The notes below the pieces were generated by a model, which had not been told where the DNA came from, made no database searches, and saw only the letters and a program-made list of their open reading frames with translations. A program made the translations under genes and the position numbers. A stretch of 64,000 bases of DNA from Progne subis subis. Taxonomy: Eukaryota > Chordata > Aves > Passeriformes > Hirundinidae. The stretch spans positions 3,342,322-3,406,321 of the forward strand of contig JAKJHU010000065.1 in the NCBI GenBank assembly GCA_022316685.1, written 5' to 3'. This document shows, piece after piece, positions 48,201 to 57,968 of the stretch (position 1 is its first letter; each line of letters begins with the position of its first letter).

Positions 48201-49942
48201 TGTTAATAAATAGAATGAAACTCGCTTTTGCAAAGGCAGAAACGCCCAGCCCTGACACGGGAGTGCTCTGCTACAGTAACACCCAACTGTAGAAGGCACC
48301 CAACAGCTTTAACTCCCCTTGTAAATACTAAAAGCTGAAAGAACAGCTTAATGTTAGAGCTTAAGGATTTTTCCCCCATACAAAATCCCAGGCTGCATAC
48401 ACCAATCCTTATAATGCCTTTCCCAAAGAGTAGCTTTTATTTCTGCTTTCTTAATTATTTTTCTGGAGTAGTGGGTGGTCTTACCCTCCTAAGACAGGAT
48501 ATTTAAAACTTACTTTCTCAGAAAGCTGGAATACCATCCTACTCTCAGAAAACAGCTCGAAAGCACAAGTACGCATTTTTTTATTTGTATAAAATACAAG
48601 CTGTTTGCATGTTACAATTTTGATTTATCACATCTGTTACTCAATACTTCCTCATGCTCTCAGCTTTCATTGAGTCTTTCTCTTTGGAATTTGATTATAA
48701 TCAAGCTGCTGTTCCTAACTGCAATAGAGCAACACTCTAACTCTTCAGATCTGAAAATTCTATTAATTCACAAAAAATCCTTTCATGCAGTAAAGGCTAA
48801 ATACATGTTTCTTCAATATTATCGATAATATCAGTACCCTTGATAAAAGCATTTAGTACCTAACAGCTTGTGTTTTCTGTAGCGGCATACACACACTCTC
48901 AGGGTGTTACTTTTCAAAAAAAACAAAGAATTCCACTTCTCTTAACTTCAATAATTAGGTCTCTCTACATAAAAGTACACTGAAAAGCAAGAAGGCAGCA
49001 TCACCTCAGTTCTTAGCTTAAGCATCATGATTAAATAAGGTCACTGGGCTTATGTTACTTTTACTTTAGACTTATTCTAATTAATCTTTGATGGAGATGT
49101 ATTAAATGAACCCAACTTAATATGCTGTCTTCAGCTTACTCAGCAAACAAGATTAATAAAGAAACTATATATTTAAGTAATAAAAACTTTCAGATAAATG
49201 TTCTTCCTTCCTCCAGAGGAGTTAGAATCCTTAATGTCACTGTTTTTTTTCTGAACACAAACCAACATTAACCTAAAATATCAAATATTCAAGGTTTTCA
49301 TGAACATTGCTGAATTTGAGCTAGTAAATAAGATTTTTAATGTCGCTTGAAAGGCTTCCATGCTTTTTAAGAAACAGAGCAGTCAATCTGCTGATAGAGC
49401 AGGATTTTCAGTTAACTGTATATCAGATTAATTTTTGATTATGGTGATGAGGAAAGGACAGTTAATGTAAATGGTGTCTTAATGCTTTAAGGCACCATTT
49501 TACCGATTCCCTTCCAGTTCCTACGTAAGTTTAATAATTTGTAAGTAATGCTTACTCCTGGAATAAAATACAACTAAATCTCTTTAAGCTACTTATGTAA
49601 AACTGGTACGTCTCAATCGGCTGTTTTAAAGATTAATTTTCCTAACGCAACAGATGACAAAAATCCAGATTCTCTTTCTTGCTTTATTCCAAAAGAAACG
49701 TGAATACCTAGAGAAGGCAGTAAAGGATGCCTAAACAAAACGGGTATCCCTGCACGGCAGCCTGTTCCCAAAGCACATCACTTTTCCCCGACGCGATACA
49801 GGTCACACAATAAAGAAAAATCAAGCTGCAACCGCGTCAGCAGTACCTCGGTCTCTTTAGCTGGGCCGGGCGCCGTCTGCGCTTCCAAGGCGAAATTTGT
49901 CCTCTTGACGGACAGGTAGAAGGGATAATCCTTGGCCACCAT
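27760..49942 (-). CDS. ARHGEF3: ARHGEF3 (XPLN), Rho guanine nucleotide exchange factor 3, complete in 10 coding exons
   Basis: A cytoplasmic DH-PH exchange factor that activates RhoA and RhoB; the mammalian protein also restrains mTORC2-Akt signalling (known for the family). The ten exons, with matching phases, total 1551 nt and encode 516 residues; the human isoform starting MVAKDYPF has 526. The order is an N-terminal regulatory segment (1-121), a DH domain (about 122-304, with LSQGEEDLIEDL, MTEQELNQIFGTLDS and the helix IPRSRLVKYPLLLREIL), a PH domain (about 291-449, with LHVFLFEEVLVITRAV and NNERIKNFFRVSFKNG), and an acidic tail ending ETNV. It is nearly identical to human through the DH-PH core. 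The start has a perfect Kozak context. It lies head to tail downstream of the 50-kb promoter and upstream of TASOR, as in human 3p14.3. Confidence 0.97.
28968..29154 (-). CDS. ARHGEF3: ARHGEF3 exon 9
   Basis: Residues 348-409 plus one base: KLHVFLFEEVLVITRAVTQ to GGSIRGAFSNNER, the core of the PH domain. 187 nt; acceptor TTTACCAG, donor AGAA then GTATGA. The leftover A joins TC of exon 10 to give the conserved Ile. Confidence 0.96.
30174..30344 (-). CDS. ARHGEF3: ARHGEF3 exon 8
   Basis: Residues 291-347, INIIQGIVAEINIKTGESEC to CCHGELKNNRGV. It spans the DH-PH junction and first PH strands. 171 nt, phase 0; acceptor TCTGCAG, donor GTG then GTAAGG. Confidence 0.97.
30519..30776 (-). CDS. ARHGEF3: ARHGEF3 exon 7
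   Basis: Residues 205-290, from LPCLNSYDSYCSNQVAAKAL to NDHPDQQHLEEA, with the conserved DH helix IPRSRLVKYPLLLREILRH that contacts Rho. 258 nt, phase 0; acceptor TTCCTCAG, donor GCT then GTGAGT. Confidence 0.97.
32078..32154 (-). CDS. ARHGEF3: ARHGEF3 exon 6
   Basis: Residues 179-204, LLRRLQEVRKPDGS then TDHVGHILVGW, part of the DH domain. 77 nt; acceptor AACTGTCAG, donor TGG then GTAAGG. Confidence 0.96.
32256..32352 (-). CDS. ARHGEF3: ARHGEF3 exon 5
   Basis: Residues 147-178 plus one base: AYHDPMLKLSIMTEQEL then NQIFGTLDSLIPLHE, identical to human. It is part of the DH domain. 97 nt; acceptor CTTTTCAG, donor GAAG then GTAAAA. Confidence 0.97.
32638..32700 (-). CDS. ARHGEF3: ARHGEF3 exon 4 (followed by a GC donor)
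   Basis: Residues 126-146, AIFELSQGEEDLIEDLKLAKK, wait-free of gaps against human: the segment is AIFELSQGEEDL then IEDLKLAKK, the start of the DH helix bundle. 63 nt, phase 0. Acceptor TTTTTACAG is normal; the donor reads AAG then GCATGT, a GC instead of GT. No GT donor nearby keeps the frame. Confidence 0.95.
34088..34258 (-). CDS. ARHGEF3: ARHGEF3 exon 3
   Basis: Residues 69-125, RSISFRSESRPDLFSPRPWA, KRRDSKLWSETFDVCVN and MLTAKEIKRQE. This leads into the DH domain. 171 nt, phase 0; acceptor TCTTGCCAG, donor GAG then GTATAG. Confidence 0.97.
34259..39401 (-). other. ARHGEF3 intron 2
   Basis: About 5.1 kb, AT-rich, with short A runs (around 35750 and 36757). Its 5' end, 39044-39401, is the 95-bp tandem repeat. 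No other gene recognised. Confidence 0.8.
39044..39415. repeat. 95-bp tandem repeat, four copies, containing the ARHGEF3 exon 2 splice donor
   Basis: Copies begin at 39044, 39139, 39234 and 39329 with a constant period of 95 and no differences that I can see by eye apart from the edges. Each copy contains CCGTTACCTGCAGAGTCTGG, the complement of the last 13 exon bases plus the donor GTAACGG. The copy nearest the exon (GT at 39401-39400) is the functional donor; the others lie 95, 190 and 285 bases into the intron. Confidence 0.95.
39402..39509 (-). CDS. ARHGEF3: ARHGEF3 exon 2
   Basis: Residues 33-68, EPSNKRVKPLSRVTSLASLL then PPVRATPLKRFSQTLQ, nearly the same as human. 108 nt, phase 0 at both ends; acceptor GTGCTGCAG, donor CAG then GTAACG. 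The last 13 nt of the exon and its donor are part of the 95-bp tandem repeat that extends into the intron. Confidence 0.96.
42829..42869 (+). repeat. A41 run
   Basis: Uninterrupted run of 41 A, followed by CCACCAC. First of two closely spaced runs in ARHGEF3 intron 1. Confidence 0.97.
42969..43004 (+). repeat. A36 run
   Basis: Uninterrupted run of 36 A, 99 bases after the previous run. The sequence between the two does not resemble a tRNA, SINE or known gene. Confidence 0.97.
45164..45200 (+). repeat. A37 run
   Basis: Uninterrupted run of 37 A in ARHGEF3 intron 1, same orientation as the two runs near 42.9 kb. Confidence 0.97.
49847..49942 (-). CDS. ARHGEF3: ARHGEF3 exon 1 (coding part)
   Basis: Residues 1-32, MVAKDYPFYLSVKRTNFALE then the Ala/Pro-rich AQTAPGPAKETE. 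The ATG at 49942 sits in GCCACCATGG, a perfect Kozak context. Donor GAG then GTACTG; phase 0. This is the first exon of the isoform that begins MVAKDYPF in mammals; other, more distal promoters are known for the human gene. Confidence 0.95.
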
Positions 49943-50290
49943 GGTGGCTGCGGGAGCGGCGCTCTGGGGCTGTGTGCGAGCAGCGGGCGAGCAGCGGCCG
50001 TGCCCGGCCCCCGGCAGCGCTGCGGCGGAGCCGCGCCTCGGAGCGCATCACCCGCGGCCCCGGGCCAACTGCGGCAGCGCAGCGCAGCGCCGGCGAGGGC
50101 CGGGCAGAGGGGCGGGCTCCGAGCCCCCCACACCCTCCGGTCCGCAGCCCCGGGGCGGAACGAGCGCCTTCGGGCTCGCCCTGCGTTCCCCTTCTCGCTC
50201 CCGCGGCGTTAACAGCGCACGGGCGCGGGGACACGGTAACCGTGTGCTTCCCGAGGAGTGACTGCGGGAGCGTCCGCTTCCCTGGCGGCC
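49943..50290 (-). promoter_or_regulatory. ARHGEF3: ARHGEF3 CpG-rich promoter and 5' UTR
   Basis: GC- and CpG-dense sequence between the Kozak ATG and the minisatellite, with several GC-box-like stretches (for example GGGGCGGG, about 50110-50117). No TATA box was seen. The start site is probably within this interval, but it is not shown by the sequence. Confidence 0.6.
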
Positions 50291-51690
50291 CAGTGTCCCA
50301 CAGTGGGGCAGGACCGGCAGTGTCCCACAGTGGGGCAGGACCGGCAGTGTCCCACAGTGGGGCAGGACCGGCAGTGTCCCACAGTGGGGCAGGACCGGCA
50401 GTGTCCCACAGGAGGGCAGGACCGGCAGTGTCCCACAGTGGGGCAGGACCGGCAGTGTCCCACAGGAGGGCAGGACTGGCAGTGTCCCACAGTGGGGCAG
50501 GACCGGCAGTGTCCCACAGTGGGGCAGGACCGGCAGTGTCCCACAGTGGGGCAGGACCGGCAGTGTCCCACAGGAGGGCAGGACCGGCAGTGTCCCACAG
50601 TGGGGCAGGACCGGCAGTGTCCCACAGGGGGGCAGGACCGGCAGTGTCCCACAGTGGGGCAGGACCGGCAGTGTCCCACAGGGGGGCAGGACCGGCAGTG
50701 TCCCACAGTGGGGCAGGACCGGCAGTGTCCCACAGGAGGGCAGGACCGGCAGTGTCCCACAGTGGGGCAGGACCGGCAGTGTCCCACAGGAGGGCAGGAC
50801 CGGCGGTGTCCCACAGGAGGACAGGACTGTGAGCGGTCCCACAGGAGGGCAGGACTGGCAGTGTCCCACAGGAGGGCAGGACTGGCAGTGTCCCACAGGA
50901 GGGCAGGACTGTGAGCGGTCCCACAGGAGGGTAGGACCGGCAGTGTTCCACAGGAGGGCAGGACTGGCAGTGTCCCACAGGAGAGCAGGAATGGCAGCGG
51001 TCCCACAGGAGGGCAGGACTGTGAGCGGTCCCACAGGAGGGCAGGACCGGCAGTGTCCCACAGGAGGACAGGACTGTGAGCGGTCCCACAGGAGGACAGG
51101 ACTGTGAGCGGTCCCACAGGAGGGCAGGACCGGCAGTGTCCCACAGGAGGACAGGACTGTGAGCGGTCCCACAGGAGGGCAGGACCGGCAGTGTCCCACA
51201 GGAGGACAGGACTGTGAGCGGTCCCACAGGAGGGCAGGACCGGCAGTGTCCCACAGGAGGACAGGACTGTGAGCGGTCCCACAGGAGGACAGGACTGTGA
51301 GCGGTCCCACAGGAGGGCAGGACCGGCAGTGTCCCACAGGAGGGCAGGACCGGCAGTGTCCCACAGGAGGACAGGACTGTGAGCGGTCCCACAGGAGGGC
51401 AGGACCGGCAGTGTCCCACAGGAGGACAGGACTGTGAGCGGTCCCACAGGAGGGCAGGACCGGCAGTGTCCCACAGGAGGACAGGACTGTGAGCGGTCCC
51501 ACAGGAGGGCAGGACCGGCAGTGTCCCACAGGAGGGCAGGACCGGCAGTGTCCCACAGGAGGACAGGACTGTGAGCGGTCCCACAGGAGGGCAGGACTGG
51601 CAGTGTCCCACAGGAGAGCAGGAATGGCAGCGGTCCCACAGGAGGGCAGGACTGTGAGCGGTCCCACAGGAGGGCAGGACCGGCAGCGGT
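50291..51690. repeat. Minisatellite of 27/28-bp units, about 50 copies, upstream of ARHGEF3
   Basis: Tandem units built on CAGTGTCCCACAGTGGGGC followed by AGGACCGG (27 bp), with variants CAGGAGGGC and CAGGGGGGC. From about 50820 rightwards, a 28-bp variant starting CTGTGAGCGGTCCC alternates with the 27-bp unit to form a 55-bp dimer (clear at 51131, 51186 and 51241). The array gives artefactual open frames of 500-617 codons on the minus strand; none is in frame with the ARHGEF3 start. Confidence 0.96.
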
Positions 51691-51869
51691 CCCCAGGGGC
51701 ACAGAGCCAAATCCGGACAGGATTCCAGACCTGCACACGGCAGTGGTCCCTGCGTTCAGTGCGCTGCGCTCCCGCGGATCAGAGCGGCAATCTGCATCGT
51801 GTCACGGATGCCACAACACAGAGCATTGCTTTTACTCCCTCCCCAGCACGCTTCTCTTTTTGGTTTTTC

Positions 51870-51889
51870 TTTTTTTTTTTTTTTTTTTT
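51870..51889 (+). repeat. T20 run
   Basis: Uninterrupted run of 20 T just beyond the ARHGEF3 upstream minisatellite. Confidence 0.9.
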
Positions 51890-54504
51890 CCCTCCTATCC
51901 ATATTGCTGCTTTTTTTCCTGTCTGGCAAGGTGGAGTTTGTTTCTTGTGTTTTTAAAGTTCCGCTTTTGTTCCTATTGCTCAGCCAAATCGCTCCCCTGG
52001 CCTCACCGAGCTGAGAAGGTGGAAAACCACCTCTGCCTAAGGTGTCTCACAGGGCATTTCAGTGTCTGTGCAGCCAGGCAAAGTCTGTTTGATGGCTGCC
52101 TTAAAACAAGGGCAGTGAAAAATTCCTGAAAAGAGAGAGAGGAAGCATTAGGGGCCCTGTTTGCAACACAGGATCAGTCTGACAGAGACTATAATATAGG
52201 AGACAAGGAAAAGGAAATTGAGTAGGAAGCTGGATGAGGGAGGAGGGAAGGATATTTTCAGCCACAGGGAAGCAGCCCAACCAAGAATAAGTACAGAGAC
52301 CTTGAAAAAATTAGTTGATTTTAAAAGGAGATCATGTGATGGATGTGGCTTTACAACCATCTATTTTTCTAAAGGCTGTTAATCAGAAAATGATGACTTT
52401 AGAATAAGATTAGTCAAATGGCAAATTTAGTCCTCATCTGAACACTTTCCTTTGACTTCACCAATATCCGTAACATATATTAAGCTCTCTCACTTATCCT
52501 CCTAAGGCCTTTTCAGGAGCAGCTGCAGTACAACCAGAGATGCTCTCCTGTGCCTGTCATGCACATCTCTATTTTATGGTAGTCTGTCCTTAAAACAAAA
52601 ACCCCACTTACTTTCCATATTAAAAAAAAATAAATAAATAAAAAAATAAAAAAAACCCACAGCATTTTATTTGAAGACTACATACAAGTTTTAGCTCAGG
52701 ATTTGTGAACCTATGAACAGTTCTTGCAGTCACATGAATGTACACTCACTTCTGTAAGTCTTCTTCCGTGTGATGTTCAGAAGACACAGCTCTGAGCACA
52801 GCCTGACAACGTTGGGCAGTTTCTCGTCACATTTCAAGCACATCAAAATACCACTACATACAAATTGTAAAACAGTGTCAAGAACCTCCAAGAGAACACC
52901 ACAGCTGCTGTGTAACCACTTAAACCCAAGAAGCCTTGATTTCAAATACCATCTGTGTATGTTTGCTCATGAAGGTGTATTTCAAAAATCAGCTTCACTT
53001 AAATCATTTAGCCAAAATACCTTCAGGTCACGTTCTCAAAGCAATCTAATCCTGTAACATGCTTCATGGCATGAACAGCACTTCACACAGGACAAGAGTG
53101 TACTAGTTTGGGGATTGAAATAATGGACTTGTGTTTATACACAAAAAAAAATGCCAAGAAAAGGATTCTGTCATTTTCTCCATTAACCAGGCCAGTGCAT
53201 TTCAGCTTGACTAAGCATTCCTGAGAAACATGGGAAAAATGAGAACTTAGAGGAATATGATTATTAATAGGCAGGACCTTCAAGCCAATAAGTTTCAGAG
53301 CATCTTGTAGCTACAACATAGACTTCAATGACATGGAAAGCAGGATTCATTAGACTCCATGGATGTTTGTTTACTCCATCAGAAAAGTGTAAACACAGTT
53401 TTAAAAATGAAATTTGGACCCAAAATTCATTGATGAATGGCACTGAATTTTATAAGTATAGTATTATCTGAGGGAATAACAAATGCAAACAACTCTGAGA
53501 GAGCTGAATGTCTGTAGAATGCTATGTGCATTTATAAACAATGAATTATGATTACAGCTTAGTCATGGTATGGAATCCCTTCTGAACTGTGTATCAAACA
53601 CTTCGAGTCCCTTCTGAAATTTCTTATAAACTTAGTGTGATTTATATTTCATTCTACGTGAATTTGGATTGCACAGTGAGTGCCTATCAAGAGTCATTGC
53701 ATTGTGTGGGCACACGAGCCCAGGCAGAGCCAAACATCCAAACATCAGTTCATAAACTTGTGCCTGAAAGACTCCTTAGAGAACTCCAGTTATACACCTG
53801 GAGAAACAAAGGGTTCAATGATTCTAAGGAAGTTTGGAAGTGTGGAGCCAGTGAGTCCACTCTTTCCAAAAATTATACTTAAACTACAAGTCTACACTAA
53901 CACTATAAAAATCATGAATCTGAATTGTAAGGTACTTTCAAAAAATAAACTTGTATTTTATATAAAATGATGGTAGTGACTAGATTGCAGGGCAGGCCAG
54001 TGCATCAGTTTTGCCACTCCTGGAGCACATTTTTTTGTGGGTTTAGTTCAGTAAGGGTGGTGTAGGCGAGTTTTTAAAATTTATTTAGGGCAACACAGAA
54101 TTTAGTCAGACAATTACTTACCTGTCAGGGAGAAGTAATGTGGTATTTGGTAAGTGTGGAAAGCCCAGCTCAGAGATGCCTACCACTGCTGACCTGGTTG
54201 AGGACTGAAGTTCACTGACAGAGCTGTTCTGTGGTCACAGTGTTCACACCCACACCTCTAGTTCACTCCTTCACAGATTCAGAACTTTACACAGAAGCAA
54301 CTCTTGCAAAAACATCTGTCAGCACAGCAAAGCCCTTTGAGATGTGTTCAGATTCAAACCTTACAAAAGCCTTAAATTGCGTAGAAATATTGCATACACG
54401 TTTCAAGGGAAAAAAATTCAGTAGTTTGCAGCTTATGGAATATCTCTCATATAATAAATTCACCCTTCCTTTCATTTAAATTGAAAGAAGGTAAGTTTAA
54501 AATT

Positions 54505-54696
54505 AAATATTGGATGAAAAACTTTTCACTGTGAGGGTGGCGAGACCCTGGCACAGGTTCCCATGGAAGCAGTGGATGCCCCATCCCTGGAAGTGTCCAA
54601 GGCCAGACTGGACAGTCCCTGGATGTCCATGGCAGGGGGTTGGAATGAGATGAGCTTTAAAGTCCCTTCCCAATCAAACCATTCTGTGATTCCATG
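54505..54696 (+). mobile_element. CR1 LINE, 3'-end fragment
   Basis: Typical avian CR1 tail: CTGTGAGGGTGG, GGCACAGGTTCCCATGGAAG, GGATGCCCCATCCCTGGAAG, GGCAGGGGGTTGGAATGAGA, then AAACCATTCTGTGATTCCAT. It is 5' truncated, has an internal deletion relative to the usual tail, and carries no coding sequence. CR1 is the dominant LINE of birds, which supports an avian source. Confidence 0.92.
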
Positions 54697-57600
54697 TATA
54701 TGGTTTCACAACAAACCAACCAAAAGCCACTGCTTGGGAGAGGTACATTGTGGCTAAGAACACAAAGCAAAGCTTCTCTTCCTCCTGTTCTGAAATGACC
54801 AGTGAAAGTCAGGCAGGCTAATGCTGCACACACAGTTCTGCACTTACTGAGTGTCTCTGAAGCCTCTCTCCATCATGCTCTGATCTCTCTCTTCAGGATT
54901 ATCATTAGGAAGCTTTCCTTTCAGAAAAACAAAGGCAAACTAACAACTACCAAAAGCATATTCAAACAATCCAATGAGAACTTCTGAAGCAGTCTTTTAA
55001 ATCAAACTTTAAGAATTTGAATCTGCTCAGAAGATGGAATGCAGAACCACTGACAGTGTTGAGTAAAAAGCCAGAAATCAGGTAAACTGCTAAGAAAAAA
55101 GAGCATTTTTCAGGCAGTTACCCAGCTGTTCAAGAAACTGCAATTTCCTCATTGCAAATACAGATTCTTCACAAGGTAATGAGTTACAATTTACTAGGTA
55201 ACAAATGTTAGGAAGAGACTGTTCGATTGAACAGTCTCACTTTCAGTCAGCTTTGGTGCTGAGAAATTCCAATAAAAACATTAGAGCATAAGTGATTACC
55301 ATTAAAAATGTGCTCTCCAAAACAACACCTGTAATTTTTCCAGGTAGAGTCTTAATCACGGAAAGATCACTGTGGAAAAATGAAACATCTCTGTGGAATA
55401 TATGACATCACAAAATGAACCCCAGATTCCTATTCTGTCTAGATTCTCCATTTGAAGGCCTTTCACAGGATCCTTACTTGTGCCACATATGGAGTAACAC
55501 GAGAAGGAGGAAGTTTTGTTTCCTCACTATCATCATGGGCTGGACTTTAGGATTTGTAGCAAAGATGTCCTGAACTATTCTCCTAACTTCTGTCAGTCAG
55601 TAGCAGGAGTCTCCCTTGTCTTCCACTATGAATGATGGCTATTTCAAAACACCAACCCTGCCCTGAAGTACACTCATGTCAATGTTATGGCAAGCCATGG
55701 TTCCTCATGCCAACCATCACGAATATTTTATTGTATAAACACACATCCTGTCATAAGGCAGGCTGCGGGCTTTCAAAATCAGACGCTGTTTCTTCATGTA
55801 AATGTCACTGGTAGAGCAATTCTGCACTGAAAGAGAAACAGATCAAACAACCTGCCAAGTTGTTTTGATTTGCTTTCATTTTGCTAAATTCGTGTAACTT
55901 TTAATTACCACCGGAAATACTGAACAGTTAAAGGATGCCTTGTAACAATCACTTACACGCTGAGCCAAAGCACTCCTTTCATGAGCTTCCCTAGGGATGA
56001 CAAAATAAGCCCATTTTTAACTCTGCCTCAGATTCATATACAAAAATCCTTTTGGTGACTGGTCTGCAGCTCGGTGCTGGAGACCCGGGAAGGGTTCACA
56101 CTCCTCCACCCTGCTACCACACCCAGCAGAGCACACCACTTGGTGATCCCTGATGGGGAATCACAGGGTGGGGTGAGGTTGGCTAAAATGATCCTCCACG
56201 AGTCACCACGAGTCACATTTATAAACAAAGAACTTGGTTGAGTTTGTCTGAGTACACTTCCTTGGGGAGTGCAGAAAGGAGGAGGTACTGATTTATCCAC
56301 ATGGATTTTAAACAGCTACTCAAATTCTGTAGAGGATGAATTGATCACCCAAAGTGGAGCACCCTTTCCTGAATTTTTTCGTTGAAAGGCATTCTAGGGA
56401 GCCGAAATTCCTGGAAATGTTAGTATGATATTTAAATGAGATTAAATGTAATTAAAATACTTTTGTTTAGGTTACAGGCAGTGGGGCAGCAGGAATTTTT
56501 CTCCAGAGCACTTATGCTGACTGGAAAATTAAGTAACAAATTTCTTTACGAGAAATCATTATCCCTAATACAAAATATTTAGCAAGGCATCACAGTAGTG
56601 GTCTACTTTTTGTTTTGATTAAATTTTAATACAATAACATTTATATTACACAAAAAACTCTCTAATGTTAGTCCTCACAGTGGATAGTATTTTGTAATTT
56701 TTTGATGTGTGTATGCATGTATGTTTTCTTTATATATGTATGCATGCCCATGTAAGAGCAAGAAGAAAATTCTGTTCCATCTGGAAGCAACAAGAATTTC
56801 CCCTTTCTATAATTGATCTCACAATACTGGCCAAATGCCACTTGGTTTGTTCTTCCAACCATCTCCTTCAAGTGCAATATGTAAAGCGAGGTTTGGGGGT
56901 TCTAGGGTTTATTAGACAAATCATGTAACTAGGGGAGAAAAAAAAAAAATCAAACCCCAAACCAAAGCCTACAAAAAAAGTACCCAAAAAGAATCAAGCA
57001 AACAAAAACCCTAAAAAAACCAACAAAACAAACAACAAAAGAAGAGCTTTCAGCTCCAGAGATCCTTTTCAGGTCAAGAATAAAATTAGCAAAAAAGGAT
57101 AAGACTTGGGTCTTTTAAATTGTCTTTTCCTATTTATTTACCTAATAATTTATATATTTACCTAATTATACTAACTTCCAACCTTATTATGCATTTCTTT
57201 GTGTTCAGGTTGACACAGCTTACTGTGCTGCACTCAGGGTCCCAAGTGCTGCCAAAGAAGAGGATTTTGCAAGTACGGCTGAGGTGAATTAATTTGCCAC
57301 TCATGAACCTCACTTCCTTCTCTACCCAAATTCCTCTTCCTCCCTCTCTTCCTGCTCTTTCACTGGCACTGTCCCCAGTCTCTGTACAGTCCTTCCATGC
57401 CACGCTGCTCTAACATTCATCTCCTCCCACAGCTAAGTCAACAGTCCAAAAAACAAACAAAAAAATACTTTATTTTGCCAGATCTCATCTGCTGTTTCCA
57501 TGAGCTGAACGAGTTATTGTGGCATGAGAAAAGCACCAGGACTCACTGAAGATAAATAGCAAAAAAGCTTTCAGGTACAGATAAGGACAGGGCAGGGGAA

Positions 57601-57897
57601 AGGCTGTTTTTTCTCCTCCTAGTAGCACTAAATTGTTAGCTCAGCTTGTTTCATGAAGTCATATCCAAAAAGTACTGTCATAATTTCATTTTTTTGGACG
57701 AGAAATTTGGATCAGAAGCCTTATTTATTTACTTTTAATAACAAACCCACCTATTAATTTCCATAACAACTGTGCGCTGTTACTCATCTACTCAGTCATT
57801 TTTGCCAATTTGACTATCTTAAAATTAGAACATTTGGGCTTCTTATATAAACATTTAGAACACAAACCCTGAGACTGATTTCATGTGCTCCTGAGCA

Positions 57898-57968
57898 ACA
57901 GAATTGAGGTTGGAAAAGACCTTTAAGATAATCGCAGCCCAGCTGTTAACCCAGCACGGCCCACCACA
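57898..57968 (-). mobile_element. CR1-like fragment (reverse orientation)
   Basis: AACAGAATTGAGGTTGGAAA followed by AGACCTTTAAGATAATCG and GTTAACCCAGCACGGCC resembles the reverse complement of a CR1 3' region. It is short and diverged. Confidence 0.6.

Larger units (their letters stand above)
39510..49846 (-). other. ARHGEF3 intron 1
   Basis: About 10.3 kb, AT-rich with a few GC-richer patches (about 41.1 kb and 42.5 kb). It holds three long A runs (42829-42869, 42969-43004, 45164-45200). No exon or RNA gene recognised. Confidence 0.8.

Noticed and set aside
48816..48831. Perfect 16-base palindrome ATATTATCGATAATAT
   Set aside because: Short AT-rich palindromes are expected by chance in an AT-rich intron; there is no supporting context.
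49857..51738. Open frames of 509, 562 and 617 codons on the minus strand and up to 286 codons on the plus strand
   Set aside because: They are products of the minisatellite upstream of ARHGEF3. The translated sequence is a monotonous repeat, several frames are open at once, and none joins the ARHGEF3 reading frame.
56940..57050. A-rich stretch after unique sequence, considered as the tail of a retrocopied gene
   Set aside because: The A-rich block is interrupted by C and G throughout and nothing upstream resembles a gene or tRNA; it is treated as low complexity.
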